Below, piece after piece: positions 1-5,434 of a stretch of 5,988 nt of DNA (position 1 is its first letter; every line of letters begins with the position of its first letter). Location: contig CALGZV010000033.1 in NCBI GenBank assembly GCA_937934385.1, positions 1-5,988 of the forward strand, written 5' to 3'. Under the pieces are notes generated by a model. The model did no database searches. It was not told the origin of the DNA and was given only the letters and a program-made list of their open reading frames with translations. This stretch comes from an uncultured Clostridia bacterium (GTDB lineage Bacteria > Bacillota > Clostridia > Oscillospirales > CAG-272). The position numbers and the translations under genes are program-made.

Positions 1-708
1 ACCGCTCTGATCTCTGCCGCAAAGCACGGTTATCTTCTCACCGATACGTGCCTCGCTGAGAAATGACAGCGAAAGCGAGGTTATTCTCTTTCCCGTGAGC
101 AGCGGCCTGTGATCGCCGCGGACGCCGAGCGCACTTTCTTCGCAGTCATGCATGCTTACTGACGGAAGAAAATCGCACAACATGTCCGGATATGCCGTGT
201 TCGTCATATGTCCGTTGCTGTCGGCGTCACTGTATGTAATCAGCCTGCTGCCGCGCGGTTGAAGCTCGATATCCTTCGGAATGGAAAATCTTATCGGCAC
301 GCCGTGCGATACAGGTTCGTCGGTTCCGAAGCCGAGCTTTACCGAATCGGCGCGGCAGAGTTTTCCGCTCTCTATATCCACAAGAGCCCATGATGTAATA
401 GCCTCTGCGACCGTGCAGTCTCCCCGCATTATGCGCGCGCTTCGCATGAAAGATGCGCCGCTGATCTTGCAAGGCCAGGATTCTGCTGTAAGCTTGTCGC
501 AGGCATACATCGGCTCATATATTCTGAGTGCCGCGCGGCTGAGAATAAACGCCATTCCGTTTTTTCTTATATCTTCAAGAGACGGTCCGACATAAAAATG
601 CTGATAGTATCCGGCGTTTTGGACATAGCTCAGTACCGCACTTGCGGACGCAATACCGTTTATATCGGTATCGCTCGGACGGACCGTTACTTCTTCACTC
701 CATTTCAT
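1..708 (-). CDS. Acyl-ACP thioesterase (FatA/FatB-type), partial at left edge
   Basis: The enzyme would hydrolyse acyl-acyl carrier protein in the cytoplasm to release free fatty acid. The 236 residues visible begin MKWSEEVTVRPSDTDINGIA; the 3' end lies outside the window. The protein shows the double hotdog layout of the family (Pfam Acyl-ACP_TE). The first hotdog spans about residues 5-130 and has the SDTDINGIASASAVLSYVQ segment. The second starts near 155 with YSDADSNGHMTNTAYPDM (159-176), which matches the plant D-x-N-x-H active-site region (D163, N165, H167). The catalytic Cys/Glu region further on is only partly visible. The ATG at 706-708 is preceded by a weak GAAAG-type ribosome-binding site. 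An ATG at 717-719 is out of frame and stops after four codons. I found no convincing promoter upstream. It is separated from fba by that gene's terminator, so it is probably its own transcription unit. The family call is by motif recognition, and the acyl-chain preference cannot be read. Confidence 0.85.
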   Translation of the reverse strand, partial: MKWSEEVTVRPSDTDINGIASASAVLSYVQNAGYYQHFYVGPSLEDIRKNGMAFILSRAALRIYEPMYACDKLTAESWPCKISGASFMRSARIMRGDCTVAEAITSWALVDIESGKLCRADSVKLGFGTDEPVSHGVPIRFSIPKDIELQPRGSRLITYSDADSNGHMTNTAYPDMLCDFLPSVSMHDCEESALGVRGDHRPLLTGKRITSLSLSFLSEARIGEKITVLCGRDQSG

Positions 709-1028
709 TTTATAACCATCTTTCTTTTGAACATTTAATTTAACCGTGTCGTTTGAAAAGAATTTTTATCTGACGGTTCGGATTTAGAACGATTTATCAG
801 AAAAGGAAAAGCAGTCAGGTCTGTTTCAGACTATGTACTTATCTGCAAATATCCGGGTATATCAAAGTCGGCGGCGCGTGCGTTTTGGGAACTCGTTGCC
901 GGATGTTCGAATCGCTTCTGATGATAGCTTAAACACCGGATTTTCAGATTTCAGTGCTTGTCATGGTAAGGTCAACCGCTGAATGCCATGTGTCAGTGCT
1001 TTTCACTTTAACCCGGAAATAATGAAAA
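709..1028. other. Intergenic region without a protein gene
   Basis: About 320 bp lie between the thioesterase start and the fba terminator. No reading frame on either strand has a start, a ribosome-binding site and family-like composition. The stretch holds a tRNA-Pro-like degenerate sequence (853-925, listed separately) and a 9-bp direct repeat, TCAGTGCTT, at 951-959 and 993-1001, which may be chance. The thioesterase promoter should lie between 709 and about 800 on the minus strand, but only AT-rich, poor matches are seen there. Confidence 0.6.
853..925 (+). pseudogene. Degenerate tRNA-Pro(UGG)-like remnant
   Basis: Read on the plus strand, this stretch keeps tRNA spacing. A D-loop-like AGTCGG precedes GGCGCG. 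The anticodon loop TTTGGGA (884-890) is flanked by TGCGT and ACTCG, which pair at four of five positions including one G-T pair. A 5-nt variable region follows. A T-loop, TTCGAAT (906-912), lies exactly 22 nt after the anticodon loop, as in a real tRNA. The loop TTTGGGA is typical of proline tRNA with anticodon TGG. The acceptor stem does not pair, the D stem is lost and the T stem relies on G-T pairs, so it cannot be a working tRNA. It is either a decayed gene or a coincidence. Confidence 0.35.
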
Positions 1029-1060
1029 ACGGATCCCGCCGCATAGCGGGCAGGATCCGT
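1024..1060 (-). terminator. Rho-independent terminator of fba
   Basis: The outer stem ACGGATCC pairs with GGATCCGT (1029-1036 with 1053-1060). It is topped by an imperfect GC stem (1039-1042 with 1046-1049, loop ATA). On the minus strand the hairpin is followed at once by TTTTTC (1024-1029). It lies about 35 bp past the fba stop, so it ends the fba transcript before the thioesterase gene. Confidence 0.85.
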
Positions 1061-1095
1061 GATCTTTCTGTATTTTAAAGGGGTACAGATATTGC

Positions 1096-2025
1096 TTATG
1101 CCTTGCCGTTTGATCCGAGAACGTTGATGATCTTATGAGAAACCATCTTTTTGACCTCTTCGCGTGCAACACTAAGATAGCCGCGGGGATCGAATACCGA
1201 AGGCTCAGCAGTCATTACACGGCGGATACCTGCGGTGAAAGCAAGACGGATATCGGAGTCGATATTAATCTTGCAGACTGCCATAGAAGCCGCACGGCGG
1301 AGAAGCTCTTCCGGAACTCCCTTTGCGCCGTCGAGCTTACCGCCGCAAGCGTTGATCTCATCAACAAGCTCCGGAATAACCGAAGATGCGCCGTGGAGAA
1401 CGATCGGGAATCCGGGGAGACGGTTGCCGATCTCCTCGAGGATATCAAAGCGGAGCTTAGCCTCGCCCTTGAACTTGTATGCGCCGTGGCTTGTTCCGAT
1501 AGCGATAGCGAGCGAGTCAACGCCTGTCTTGGAAACGAATTCCTCGACTTCGGAGGGATTTGTGTACATAGCGTCGTCAGAAGATACGTTTACGTCGTCC
1601 TCGATGCCTGCAAGCTTACCAAGCTCACCCTCGACAACAACTCCGCGTGCATGCGCGTACTCTACAACTTTGCGTGTAAGCTCTATGTTCTCTTCAAAAG
1701 AATACTTTGAACCGTCGATCATGACAGAGGTAAATCCGCCGTCGATGCAGGACTTGCAGATCTCAAAATCTGCGCCGTGGTCGAGGTGAAGTGCAACTTC
1801 AATATCAGAATCCTTTACAGCTGCCTGAGCGAGCGCCATGAGGTACTCATGCTTTGCGTACTTACGTGCGCCTGCGGATACCTGCATGATGACCGGAGAC
1901 TTGTTTTCTGCAGCACTTTCTGCGATCGCCTGAATGATCTCCATATTGTTGATGTTGAATGCTCCGACGGCGTATCCGCCTTCGTAAGCTTTCTTGAACA
2001 TTTCTGTAGTTGTTACAAGGGCCAT
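1096..2025 (-). CDS. fba: Class II fructose-1,6-bisphosphate aldolase
   Basis: This zinc-dependent aldolase reversibly cleaves fructose 1,6-bisphosphate into dihydroxyacetone phosphate and glyceraldehyde 3-phosphate, in cytoplasmic glycolysis and gluconeogenesis. The product is 309 residues, the usual size. Visible motifs are LHLDHGAD (79-86), with the expected catalytic Asp82 and zinc ligand His83; GELGKLAGIEDDV (133-145); AIGTSHGAYKFKG (175-187), with ligand His180; VLHGASS (209-215), with ligand His211; and KINIDSDIR (252-260), the phosphate/substrate-binding segment. The start is set at the ATG at 2023-2025 because AGGAGAG stands at ideal spacing before it and MALVTTTEMFKKAYEG is the typical family N-terminus. 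The frame stays open 26 codons further to 2103, but that ATG falls at the predicted transcription start. It is a single-gene unit with its own promoter and terminator. Confidence 0.95.
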   Translation of the reverse strand: MALVTTTEMFKKAYEGGYAVGAFNINNMEIIQAIAESAAENKSPVIMQVSAGARKYAKHEYLMALAQAAVKDSDIEVALHLDHGADFEICKSCIDGGFTSVMIDGSKYSFEENIELTRKVVEYAHARGVVVEGELGKLAGIEDDVNVSSDDAMYTNPSEVEEFVSKTGVDSLAIAIGTSHGAYKFKGEAKLRFDILEEIGNRLPGFPIVLHGASSVIPELVDEINACGGKLDGAKGVPEELLRRAASMAVCKINIDSDIRLAFTAGIRRVMTAEPSVFDPRGYLSVAREEVKKMVSHKIINVLGSNGKA

Positions 2026-2101
2026 TTTATTACTCTCCTGTTTCTTAGTCAGTCTCTGCGCATATTCGCAGGACTTTTCTGATTTAGTTAAATTTTCATA
2101 C

Positions 2102-2136
2102 ACATCTATTTTAACTCATAGATGTAAAAAAATCAA
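2102..2136 (-). promoter_or_regulatory. fba promoter with an inverted repeat over the -10
   Basis: On the minus strand TTGATT (2131-2136) and TAAAAT (2108-2113) are 17 bp apart, a good vegetative promoter. Transcription would start near 2101, giving a leader of about 75 nt. The perfect inverted repeat ACATCTAT (2102-2109) / ATAGATGT (2118-2125), with an 8-bp spacer, covers the -10 and the start point. It has the shape of a repressor operator. The regulator is unknown. Confidence 0.7.
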
Positions 2137-2344
2137 GGACTTTTTTTGGATTTTGTAATAAAAGGCAAAAGAATTTCGTATTGATAACAAAATAAATACA
2201 GAAAACCATTTTGCAAAAGCTGTTTCATCTTATTTATCTGCTGTATAATTCACTATTGTTTTGCAAAAAGAATCTGTAAAAGCAGCTTTAATATTCTGTT
2301 TTCCGTATATATAAGTTATATTCCGGTTGCCGTAGAATCGTATA
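2137..2344. other. AT-rich intergenic region with twin TTTTGCAAAA palindromes
   Basis: This stretch lies between the fba promoter and the mazF stop codon. No gene is seen. The palindrome TTTTGCAAAA occurs at 2209-2218 and again at 2259-2268, exactly 50 bp apart. A TATAAT (2244-2249) lies between them on the plus strand, with only a poor -35 (TGTTTC, 2221-2226). There is no clear hairpin-plus-U-run terminator for mazF. Confidence 0.5.
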
Positions 2345-2833
2345 TTATATCTGTGCTGCGCCTTCGTCTGCGTCTATATCTCCGATCAGTGCAGCCGGCA
2401 TGCTTCTCGGCTCGTTATATTCTGCTTCTGATATGCTTCCGGCTTCATGCATACCGCGTATTCCGGTTTCTGTGTGACGTTCGAGTCCGAAGCTTATCGT
2501 TATAGCGTCGTCGACACGGTCCATTACAGAATCGTCAAGGTGTCCCATTTTTTCACCGAGTCTCTGCTTGTCGAGCGTTCTTATCTGTTCGAGAAGCACG
2601 ACCGAATCTTTGGACAGACCTGCCGTACCTTGAAGCGCGCCGCGGCATACCTCTATATGTGTAGGAAGCTTTGCCTTTCCGAGTCTGCTTGTTATTGCCG
2701 CGGCTATCACCGTCGGACTGTATTTGTTTCCGACGTCGTTCTGTATTATGAGTACAGGACGAAGTCCGCCCTGCTCCGATCCGATAACCGGAGAAAGATC
2801 GGCGTAAAAAATATCTCCGCGTTTTACCGTCAT
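2345..2833 (-). CDS. mazF: MazF/PemK-type endoribonuclease (EndoA-like), solitary
   Basis: The N-terminal 117 residues closely resemble Bacillus EndoA (NdoA), a sequence-specific mRNA interferase. [20 protein letters not shown] opens the fold, [12 protein letters not shown] holds Arg25, AAAITSR holds Thr48, and [11 protein letters not shown] follows. Arg25 and Thr48 are at the same numbers as the catalytic pair in the Bacillus enzyme. Usual length is about 115-120 residues. Here 162 are encoded, with a polar, acidic tail (about 118-162) that I do not recognise. The start is the ATG at 2831-2833, 8 nt after GGAGAG. A GTG three codons upstream abuts that site and is less likely. No antitoxin gene precedes it; the 400 bp upstream hold only a hairpin-like repeat and the divergent nrdR promoter. 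The MazF family is sure. The toxin role and target sequence are not. Confidence 0.92.
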   Translation of the reverse strand: MTVKRGDIFYADLSPVIGSEQGGLRPVLIIQNDVGNKYSPTVIAAAITSRLGKAKLPTHIEVCRGALQGTAGLSKDSVVLLEQIRTLDKQRLGEKMGHLDDSVMDRVDDAITISFGLERHTETGIRGMHEAGSISEAEYNEPRSMPAALIGDIDADEGAAQI

Positions 2834-2931
2834 TTGATTCACTCTCCATTATTTTATACGTTGCACGCGCCTGCGCGTCTTTCTGTATGCTTATTTTTAC
2901 CTGCGAAGGCGCGCTTTAAACATCGGCGGCA

Positions 2932-2959
2932 AAAATATTACTGCCGTCGGTAATATTTT
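2932..2959. promoter_or_regulatory. Perfect 10-bp inverted repeat, possible operator
   Basis: AAAATATTAC (2932-2941) and GTAATATTTT (2950-2959) are exact reverse complements separated by TGCCGTCG. The repeat lies about 100 bp upstream of mazF and about 105 bp upstream of the nrdR -35. There is no U-run on either side that would make it a terminator. The symmetry and AT-rich half-sites suit a dimeric DNA-binding protein, which cannot be named from the sequence. Confidence 0.45.
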
Positions 2960-3062
2960 ATGCACTGTATGCGGGAGCGGTGAGTTACCTCAGACGTGTT
3001 GTACAGGCTTGCGCAGTAACGAATTTTTTACAAGTCAGGGAGATTTTGTTTTATGTGCGGTA

Positions 3063-3091
3063 TTTACATTTTTTGCATATTGTGGTATACT
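3063..3091 (+). promoter_or_regulatory. nrdR promoter
   Basis: TTTACA (3063-3068) and TATACT (3086-3091) are separated by 17 bp, with a TG two bases before the -10 spacing region. Transcription would start near 3098, leaving an untranslated leader of about 180 nt before nrdR. An alternative pair, TTGCAT (3074-3079) with TATATT 18 bp later, overlaps it. Confidence 0.65.
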
Positions 3092-3097
3092 TATAAT

Positions 3098-3277
3098 ATA
3101 TTATTTGGAAGAGAACATATGTGCGGACAAAATACGTCCGTGGCATTTGTATAACTGAAAACAATATGTCTCCCGCCTCTCAGGCGGCGGGCTTCACTTA
3201 TTTTTTCGGTGGCGGTACAACACAGCTGAAACGTTGAATGACGGGGGTTGCCCCTTATTGAAGAAGGTGCGGTTTTA
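3098..3277 (+). promoter_or_regulatory. Structured nrdR leader, possible attenuator
   Basis: The leader contains an 11-codon frame MCGQNTSVAFV (3119-3154) behind GGAAGAG. A CGGAC/GTCCG stem lies inside it. Next comes a GC hairpin, CCCGCC (3172-3177) with GGCGGG (3186-3191), followed ten bases on by TTTTTT (3201-3206). A second GGCGG at 3211-3215 could compete for the same CCGCC strand. GGGG (3243-3246) pairs with CCCC (3251-3254) just before the ribosome-binding site AAGAAGG. This resembles a transcription attenuator, but no known riboswitch class is recognised. Confidence 0.35.
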
Positions 3278-3733
3278 ATGATGAAATGTCCTGTTTGCGG
3301 ATTTGAAGACAGTAAGGTTATCGACACAAGACCTACAGATGACGGCAGTATTCGCCGCCGTAGGGAATGTCTGCGCTGCCAGCGGAGATTTACTACGTTT
3401 GAAATGATAGATACGGTTCCGACACTTGTCGTTAAGAAGGATGGCAGCCGTGAGGTTTTCGACCGCAGTAAGATTCTCAGCGGTATTATCAAGGCATGCT
3501 ATAAGCGCCCTGTTACGAACGAACAGATGAACGGTATAGTTGAGAATATCGTCGCCGCAGTTTCCGAATCGCTCAGCAAGGAGATTCCTGCGTCAGAGAT
3601 AGGCAATATGGTCATGGAAGGTCTGCGCGAGGTCGATAAGGTGTCGTATGTCCGCTTTGCGTCGGTGTACCGTGAATTTCAGGATGTGGATACGTTTATG
3701 AGAGAGATATCGGAGCTTAAAAAGAACGACTGA
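3278..3733 (+). CDS. nrdR: Transcriptional repressor NrdR
   Basis: NrdR is the nucleotide-sensing repressor of ribonucleotide reductase genes; it binds NrdR boxes in their promoters. The 151-residue product has the standard length and two-part layout. The N-terminal zinc ribbon has C4-x2-C7 and C31-x2-C34 (CPVCG and CLRC), with the basic stretch RRRREC (26-31). The C-terminal ATP-cone domain spans about residues 49-139, starting TLVVKKDGSREVFDRSK and ending YVRFASVYREFQDVDTF, very like Bacillus NrdR. The start is the first of two adjacent ATGs (3278 and 3281), about nine bases after AAGAAGG; the second is nearly as good. A TTG at 3248 would add ten non-family residues and lies inside a hairpin. 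No ribonucleotide reductase gene lies in the window, so targets are elsewhere. Confidence 0.97.
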   Translation: MMKCPVCGFEDSKVIDTRPTDDGSIRRRRECLRCQRRFTTFEMIDTVPTLVVKKDGSREVFDRSKILSGIIKACYKRPVTNEQMNGIVENIVAAVSESLSKEIPASEIGNMVMEGLREVDKVSYVRFASVYREFQDVDTFMREISELKKND

Positions 3734-3743
3734 TCCTGTGTAA

Positions 3744-3780
3744 TTCTTAATACCCCTGCGGACCGCAGAGGTATTAAGGA
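3744..3780 (+). other. Long hairpin downstream of nrdR
   Basis: TTCTTAATACC pairs with GGTATTAAGGA (11 pairs, one G-T), then after one C/A mismatch CTGCG pairs with CGCAG around a GAC loop. There is no U-run after it on either strand, so it is not a standard terminator. It may protect or process the nrdR mRNA 3' end. Its 3' arm contains the start of AAGGAGG (3776-3782), a perfect ribosome-binding sequence. Confidence 0.6.
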
Positions 3781-3792
3781 GGGCATCACACG

Positions 3793-3840
3793 GTGAAGCA
3801 CTGTATTTTTCTGTTTTCGGTATTGTATATGTCACGATAG
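3793..3840 (+). CDS. Possible 15-residue peptide, VKHCIFLFSVLYMSR
   Basis: GTG at 3793 follows the perfect ribosome-binding sequence AAGGAGG (3776-3782) at 10 nt and opens a 15-codon frame ending in TAG. The peptide would be hydrophobic in its middle, with basic ends. The ribosome-binding site is half buried in the 3' arm of the preceding hairpin, so translation could depend on opening it. Such a short frame can easily be chance; nothing else supports it. Confidence 0.15.
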   Translation: MKHCIFLFSVLYMSR

Positions 3841-3867
3841 TGTTAACAATATTTACACAAAATATAC

Positions 3868-3896
3868 TGTATTTCTTAATATTATGATGTTATAAT
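3868..3896 (+). promoter_or_regulatory. tRNA promoter, extended -10
   Basis: TGTTATAAT (3888-3896) is a full extended -10 (TG, one base, TATAAT). A weak -35, TGTATT, lies 17 bp upstream (3868-3873). Transcription would begin near 3903, about 40 bp before the mature tRNA. Confidence 0.6.
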
Positions 3897-3944
3897 ATTA
3901 TCCGTTCGCAGAACAGACCGTATTTGATACAATGTATTTAATAC

Positions 3945-4021
3945 GGGCCATTAGCTCAGTTGGTTAGAGCTACCGGCTCATAACCGGTCGGTCCGGGGTT
4001 CGAGTCCCTGATGGCCCACCA
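3945..4021 (+). tRNA. tRNA with CAU anticodon (Met or Ile2)
   Basis: A complete cloverleaf is visible: acceptor stem GGGCCAT with ATGGCCC, D arm GCTC/GAGC with loop AGTTGGTTA, anticodon stem ACCGG/CCGGT around the loop CTCATAA (anticodon CAT at 3979-3981), T arm CGGGG/CCCTG (one G-T pair) around TTCGAGT, discriminator A and encoded CCA. It lacks the initiator hallmarks (mismatched 1-72 pair and three G-C pairs in the anticodon stem), so it is either elongator Met or the Ile2 tRNA whose C34 is changed to lysidine by TilS. The C4-G69 and C5-G68 pairs and the loop resemble Bacillus Ile2, as I recall that tRNA, but this does not settle it. Confidence 0.95.
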
Positions 4022-4025
4022 TAGC

Positions 4026-4065
4026 AAAAATCCCCCGTTTACCACAGGCAAACGGGGGATTTTTT
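4026..4065 (+). terminator. Rho-independent terminator of the tRNA
   Basis: TCCCCCGTTT (4031-4040) pairs perfectly with AAACGGGGGA (4050-4059), followed by TTTTTT (4060-4065). The A-run before the stem (4026-4030) pairs with the T-run, so it could work in both directions. It isolates the tRNA from the AT-rich genes downstream. Confidence 0.93.
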
Positions 4066-4118
4066 GAAGTAAATTATTTTACATTGGCAGAGATAAAAAT
4101 GCAATGAGATAAGACTGT

Positions 4119-4871
4119 ATGGAATCGGTTTCTATCGAAGATGCCCGTAAATTATTTTTTGCATCAGATGCTAAATATGTATCTCAGGAACAAACCTCTA
4201 TTTATTATGATAATTTTTCGGGACAAATTGAAATATTTCCTTATGTTTCACACGGCTGTCTTGTTGTAAAAACCGGATCTAATTGGCATATACATGCATT
4301 GTCCGCAGAAGCGGATCTTATTACAGCAATAGATGATGTAAAGGAAAATTACGAAAAAATTTCTGAAAAGATTATGGTTTGCACCTGGAATAATATCCCG
4401 GAAGAATTGAAGGATAATGTCGGCACCTATAAGTTTGTGAGAGTTTATAGACCGTATAATGACGAAGCAATTCGTACATTAACTATTGCAGATGAAAAAA
4501 ATATTGAAAACTGCTGCGCTTACGATCCGGAGGATAATCGATTCGGAAAAGATATTTCCGAAAGCTTTTTTGTTCACTGTAAGGACTATTTTGATGATCC
4601 CGATATAGTAAATCTCGGATTATTTGAGAACAATGCTCTTGTTGGATTTGTCCAATCTTTTTCCGATAATTATCTTGGGCTGTCGACGATCAATATTTTT
4701 GTAAAGCGCGGCTATCGAAAAAACGGATATGCAGGGCGGTTAATTTCGGCAATATGCGCTGCATCGAAAAATACAATGTACTGTTATAGTTGTGTAAAAA
4801 CAAATATCTCATCTGTCAATACTGCTAAATTATGCGGATTCGAATTTAGAGGTGCATATTTGCTTGTCTGA
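4119..4871 (+). CDS. GNAT-family N-acetyltransferase
   Basis: The product (250 residues) would transfer an acetyl group from acetyl-CoA to an unknown amine in the cytoplasm. The C-terminal part from about 163 is a GNAT fold. LGLFENNALVGFVQSF (167-182) is the typical strand pair. INIFVKRGYRKNGYAGRLIS (191-210) is motif A, with the acetyl-CoA phosphate loop R-K-N-G-Y-A (200-205). NISSVNTAKLCGFEFRG (229-245) matches the usual N-x-x-S-x-x-x-x-x-K-x-G-F motif. The first 130 residues have no motif I can name; the architecture resembles two-domain GNAT proteins of Firmicutes. The ATG at 4119 has no good ribosome-binding site. The gene is AT-rich and uses different codons from nrdR and fba, suggesting a separate origin. 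Confidence 0.8.
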   Translation: MESVSIEDARKLFFASDAKYVSQEQTSIYYDNFSGQIEIFPYVSHGCLVVKTGSNWHIHALSAEADLITAIDDVKENYEKISEKIMVCTWNNIPEELKDNVGTYKFVRVYRPYNDEAIRTLTIADEKNIENCCAYDPEDNRFGKDISESFFVHCKDYFDDPDIVNLGLFENNALVGFVQSFSDNYLGLSTINIFVKRGYRKNGYAGRLISAICAASKNTMYCYSCVKTNISSVNTAKLCGFEFRGAYLLV

Positions 4872-4885
4872 TTAAAGTGAGGTTG

Positions 4886-4894
4886 TGCTATACT
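4886..4894 (+). promoter_or_regulatory. Possible promoter of the C15-like peptidase gene
   Basis: TGCTATACT is an extended -10 (TG, one base, TATACT at 4889-4894). A possible -35, TTGTCT (4864-4869), is 19 bp upstream, longer than ideal and within the end of the GNAT gene. Transcription would start near 4901, about 45 bp before the next start codon. Confidence 0.45.
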
Positions 4895-4945
4895 TTTTTT
4901 AAAGGATCTCGATTGTTTTGCTCAGCGCGATAAAGGAGAATAAAA

Positions 4946-5419
4946 GTGAAAATTCTTGTATCAGGGTTTAAAGGATACAATAATTCATCGAAAATTTTGC
5001 TTGATAACTTGCCGAACAATATCAGTAAGCTATATTTAGAGAATAATAGAGAAAAAAGCGTCAACCAGCTTTTAAAGATAGCCGTAGCTTATGATATAAT
5101 TCTTTTGTTTGGGCAGAAACCTATTTTGAAAAATAGAATTTCTGTTGAAAGAAAGGCGGTTTTGAACGGTGATACTGTATTATCTCAATTTAACTTTAAA
5201 GAAATAAAGGATTTTTTTACCGGCAAATATCCGTTGAAGTTTTCCGATCATGCAGGAACTTCTTATTGTAACTACTTGTATTACTATGGATTAAAAGAAT
5301 TTTCCGATTCAAAAAACAAAATTGTTTTTATTCATATTCCGATGTTGAAAAATGTTGATGATATGATGGACTTGAGTTGTATAATAAAATCATATATTGC
5401 TTACCTCACTGAACTTTAA
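4946..5419 (+). CDS. Short pyroglutamyl-peptidase-like protein (C15-like)
   Basis: The 157-residue product looks like a shortened member of the pyrrolidone-carboxylate peptidase family (MEROPS C15), cytoplasmic cysteine peptidases that remove N-terminal pyroglutamate. MKILVSGFKGY matches the family opening, MKILVTGFEPF. LLFGQKPILKNRISVERKAV (53-72) corresponds to the G-x-x-x-x-R-x-x-I-x-x-E-R segment with catalytic Glu68. SDHAGTSYCNYLYYYGL (100-116) matches AGTFVCN with catalytic Cys108, and FIHIPML (128-134) matches the FIHIP segment with His130. Known enzymes have about 200-215 residues; here the region between the first strand and the Glu motif is much shorter. The start is a GTG at 4946, seven bases after AAAGGAG. 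It is 15 bp from the next gene. The fold is likely; the substrate is not known. Confidence 0.7.
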   Translation: MKILVSGFKGYNNSSKILLDNLPNNISKLYLENNREKSVNQLLKIAVAYDIILLFGQKPILKNRISVERKAVLNGDTVLSQFNFKEIKDFFTGKYPLKFSDHAGTSYCNYLYYYGLKEFSDSKNKIVFIHIPMLKNVDDMMDLSCIIKSYIAYLTEL

Positions 5420-5434
5420 ACCGAGGCCATAATA

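Noticed and set aside
227..595. Short frames within the thioesterase gene on both strands
   Set aside because: They overlap a thioesterase frame with clear family motifs running from 708 to the window edge without a stop.
1135..1789. Long open frames on the plus strand across fba
   Set aside because: They are opposite to a clear aldolase gene, have no ribosome-binding site, and their products are low-complexity and unlike any family.
2026..2103. Longer fba protein starting at 2103
   Set aside because: That ATG sits at the predicted transcription start, has no ribosome-binding site, and adds 26 residues not found in the family. The 2025 start has AGGAGAG and the proper N-terminus.
2834..2842. 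GTG start for mazF at 2842
   Set aside because: The GGAGAG ribosome-binding site directly abuts this GTG, leaving no spacing, while the ATG at 2833 is 8 nt away and gives the EndoA-like N-terminus.
3061..3110. NrdR box at the nrdR promoter
   Set aside because: AT-rich stretches such as ATATTGTGG resemble part of a box, but no full palindromic box pair at the usual spacing is present.
3171..3206. End of an IS200/IS605-type element
   Set aside because: The GC hairpin followed by TTCACT resembles such ends superficially, but no tnpA or tnpB sequence or second end is present.
3248..3277. TTG start for nrdR at 3248
   Set aside because: It would add ten residues before the zinc ribbon that family members lack, and it lies within a GGGG/CCCC hairpin with no ribosome-binding site.
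3098..3277. Cobalamin or other known riboswitch in the nrdR leader
   Set aside because: The conserved B12-box bases and other familiar riboswitch cores were not found; only generic stems are visible.
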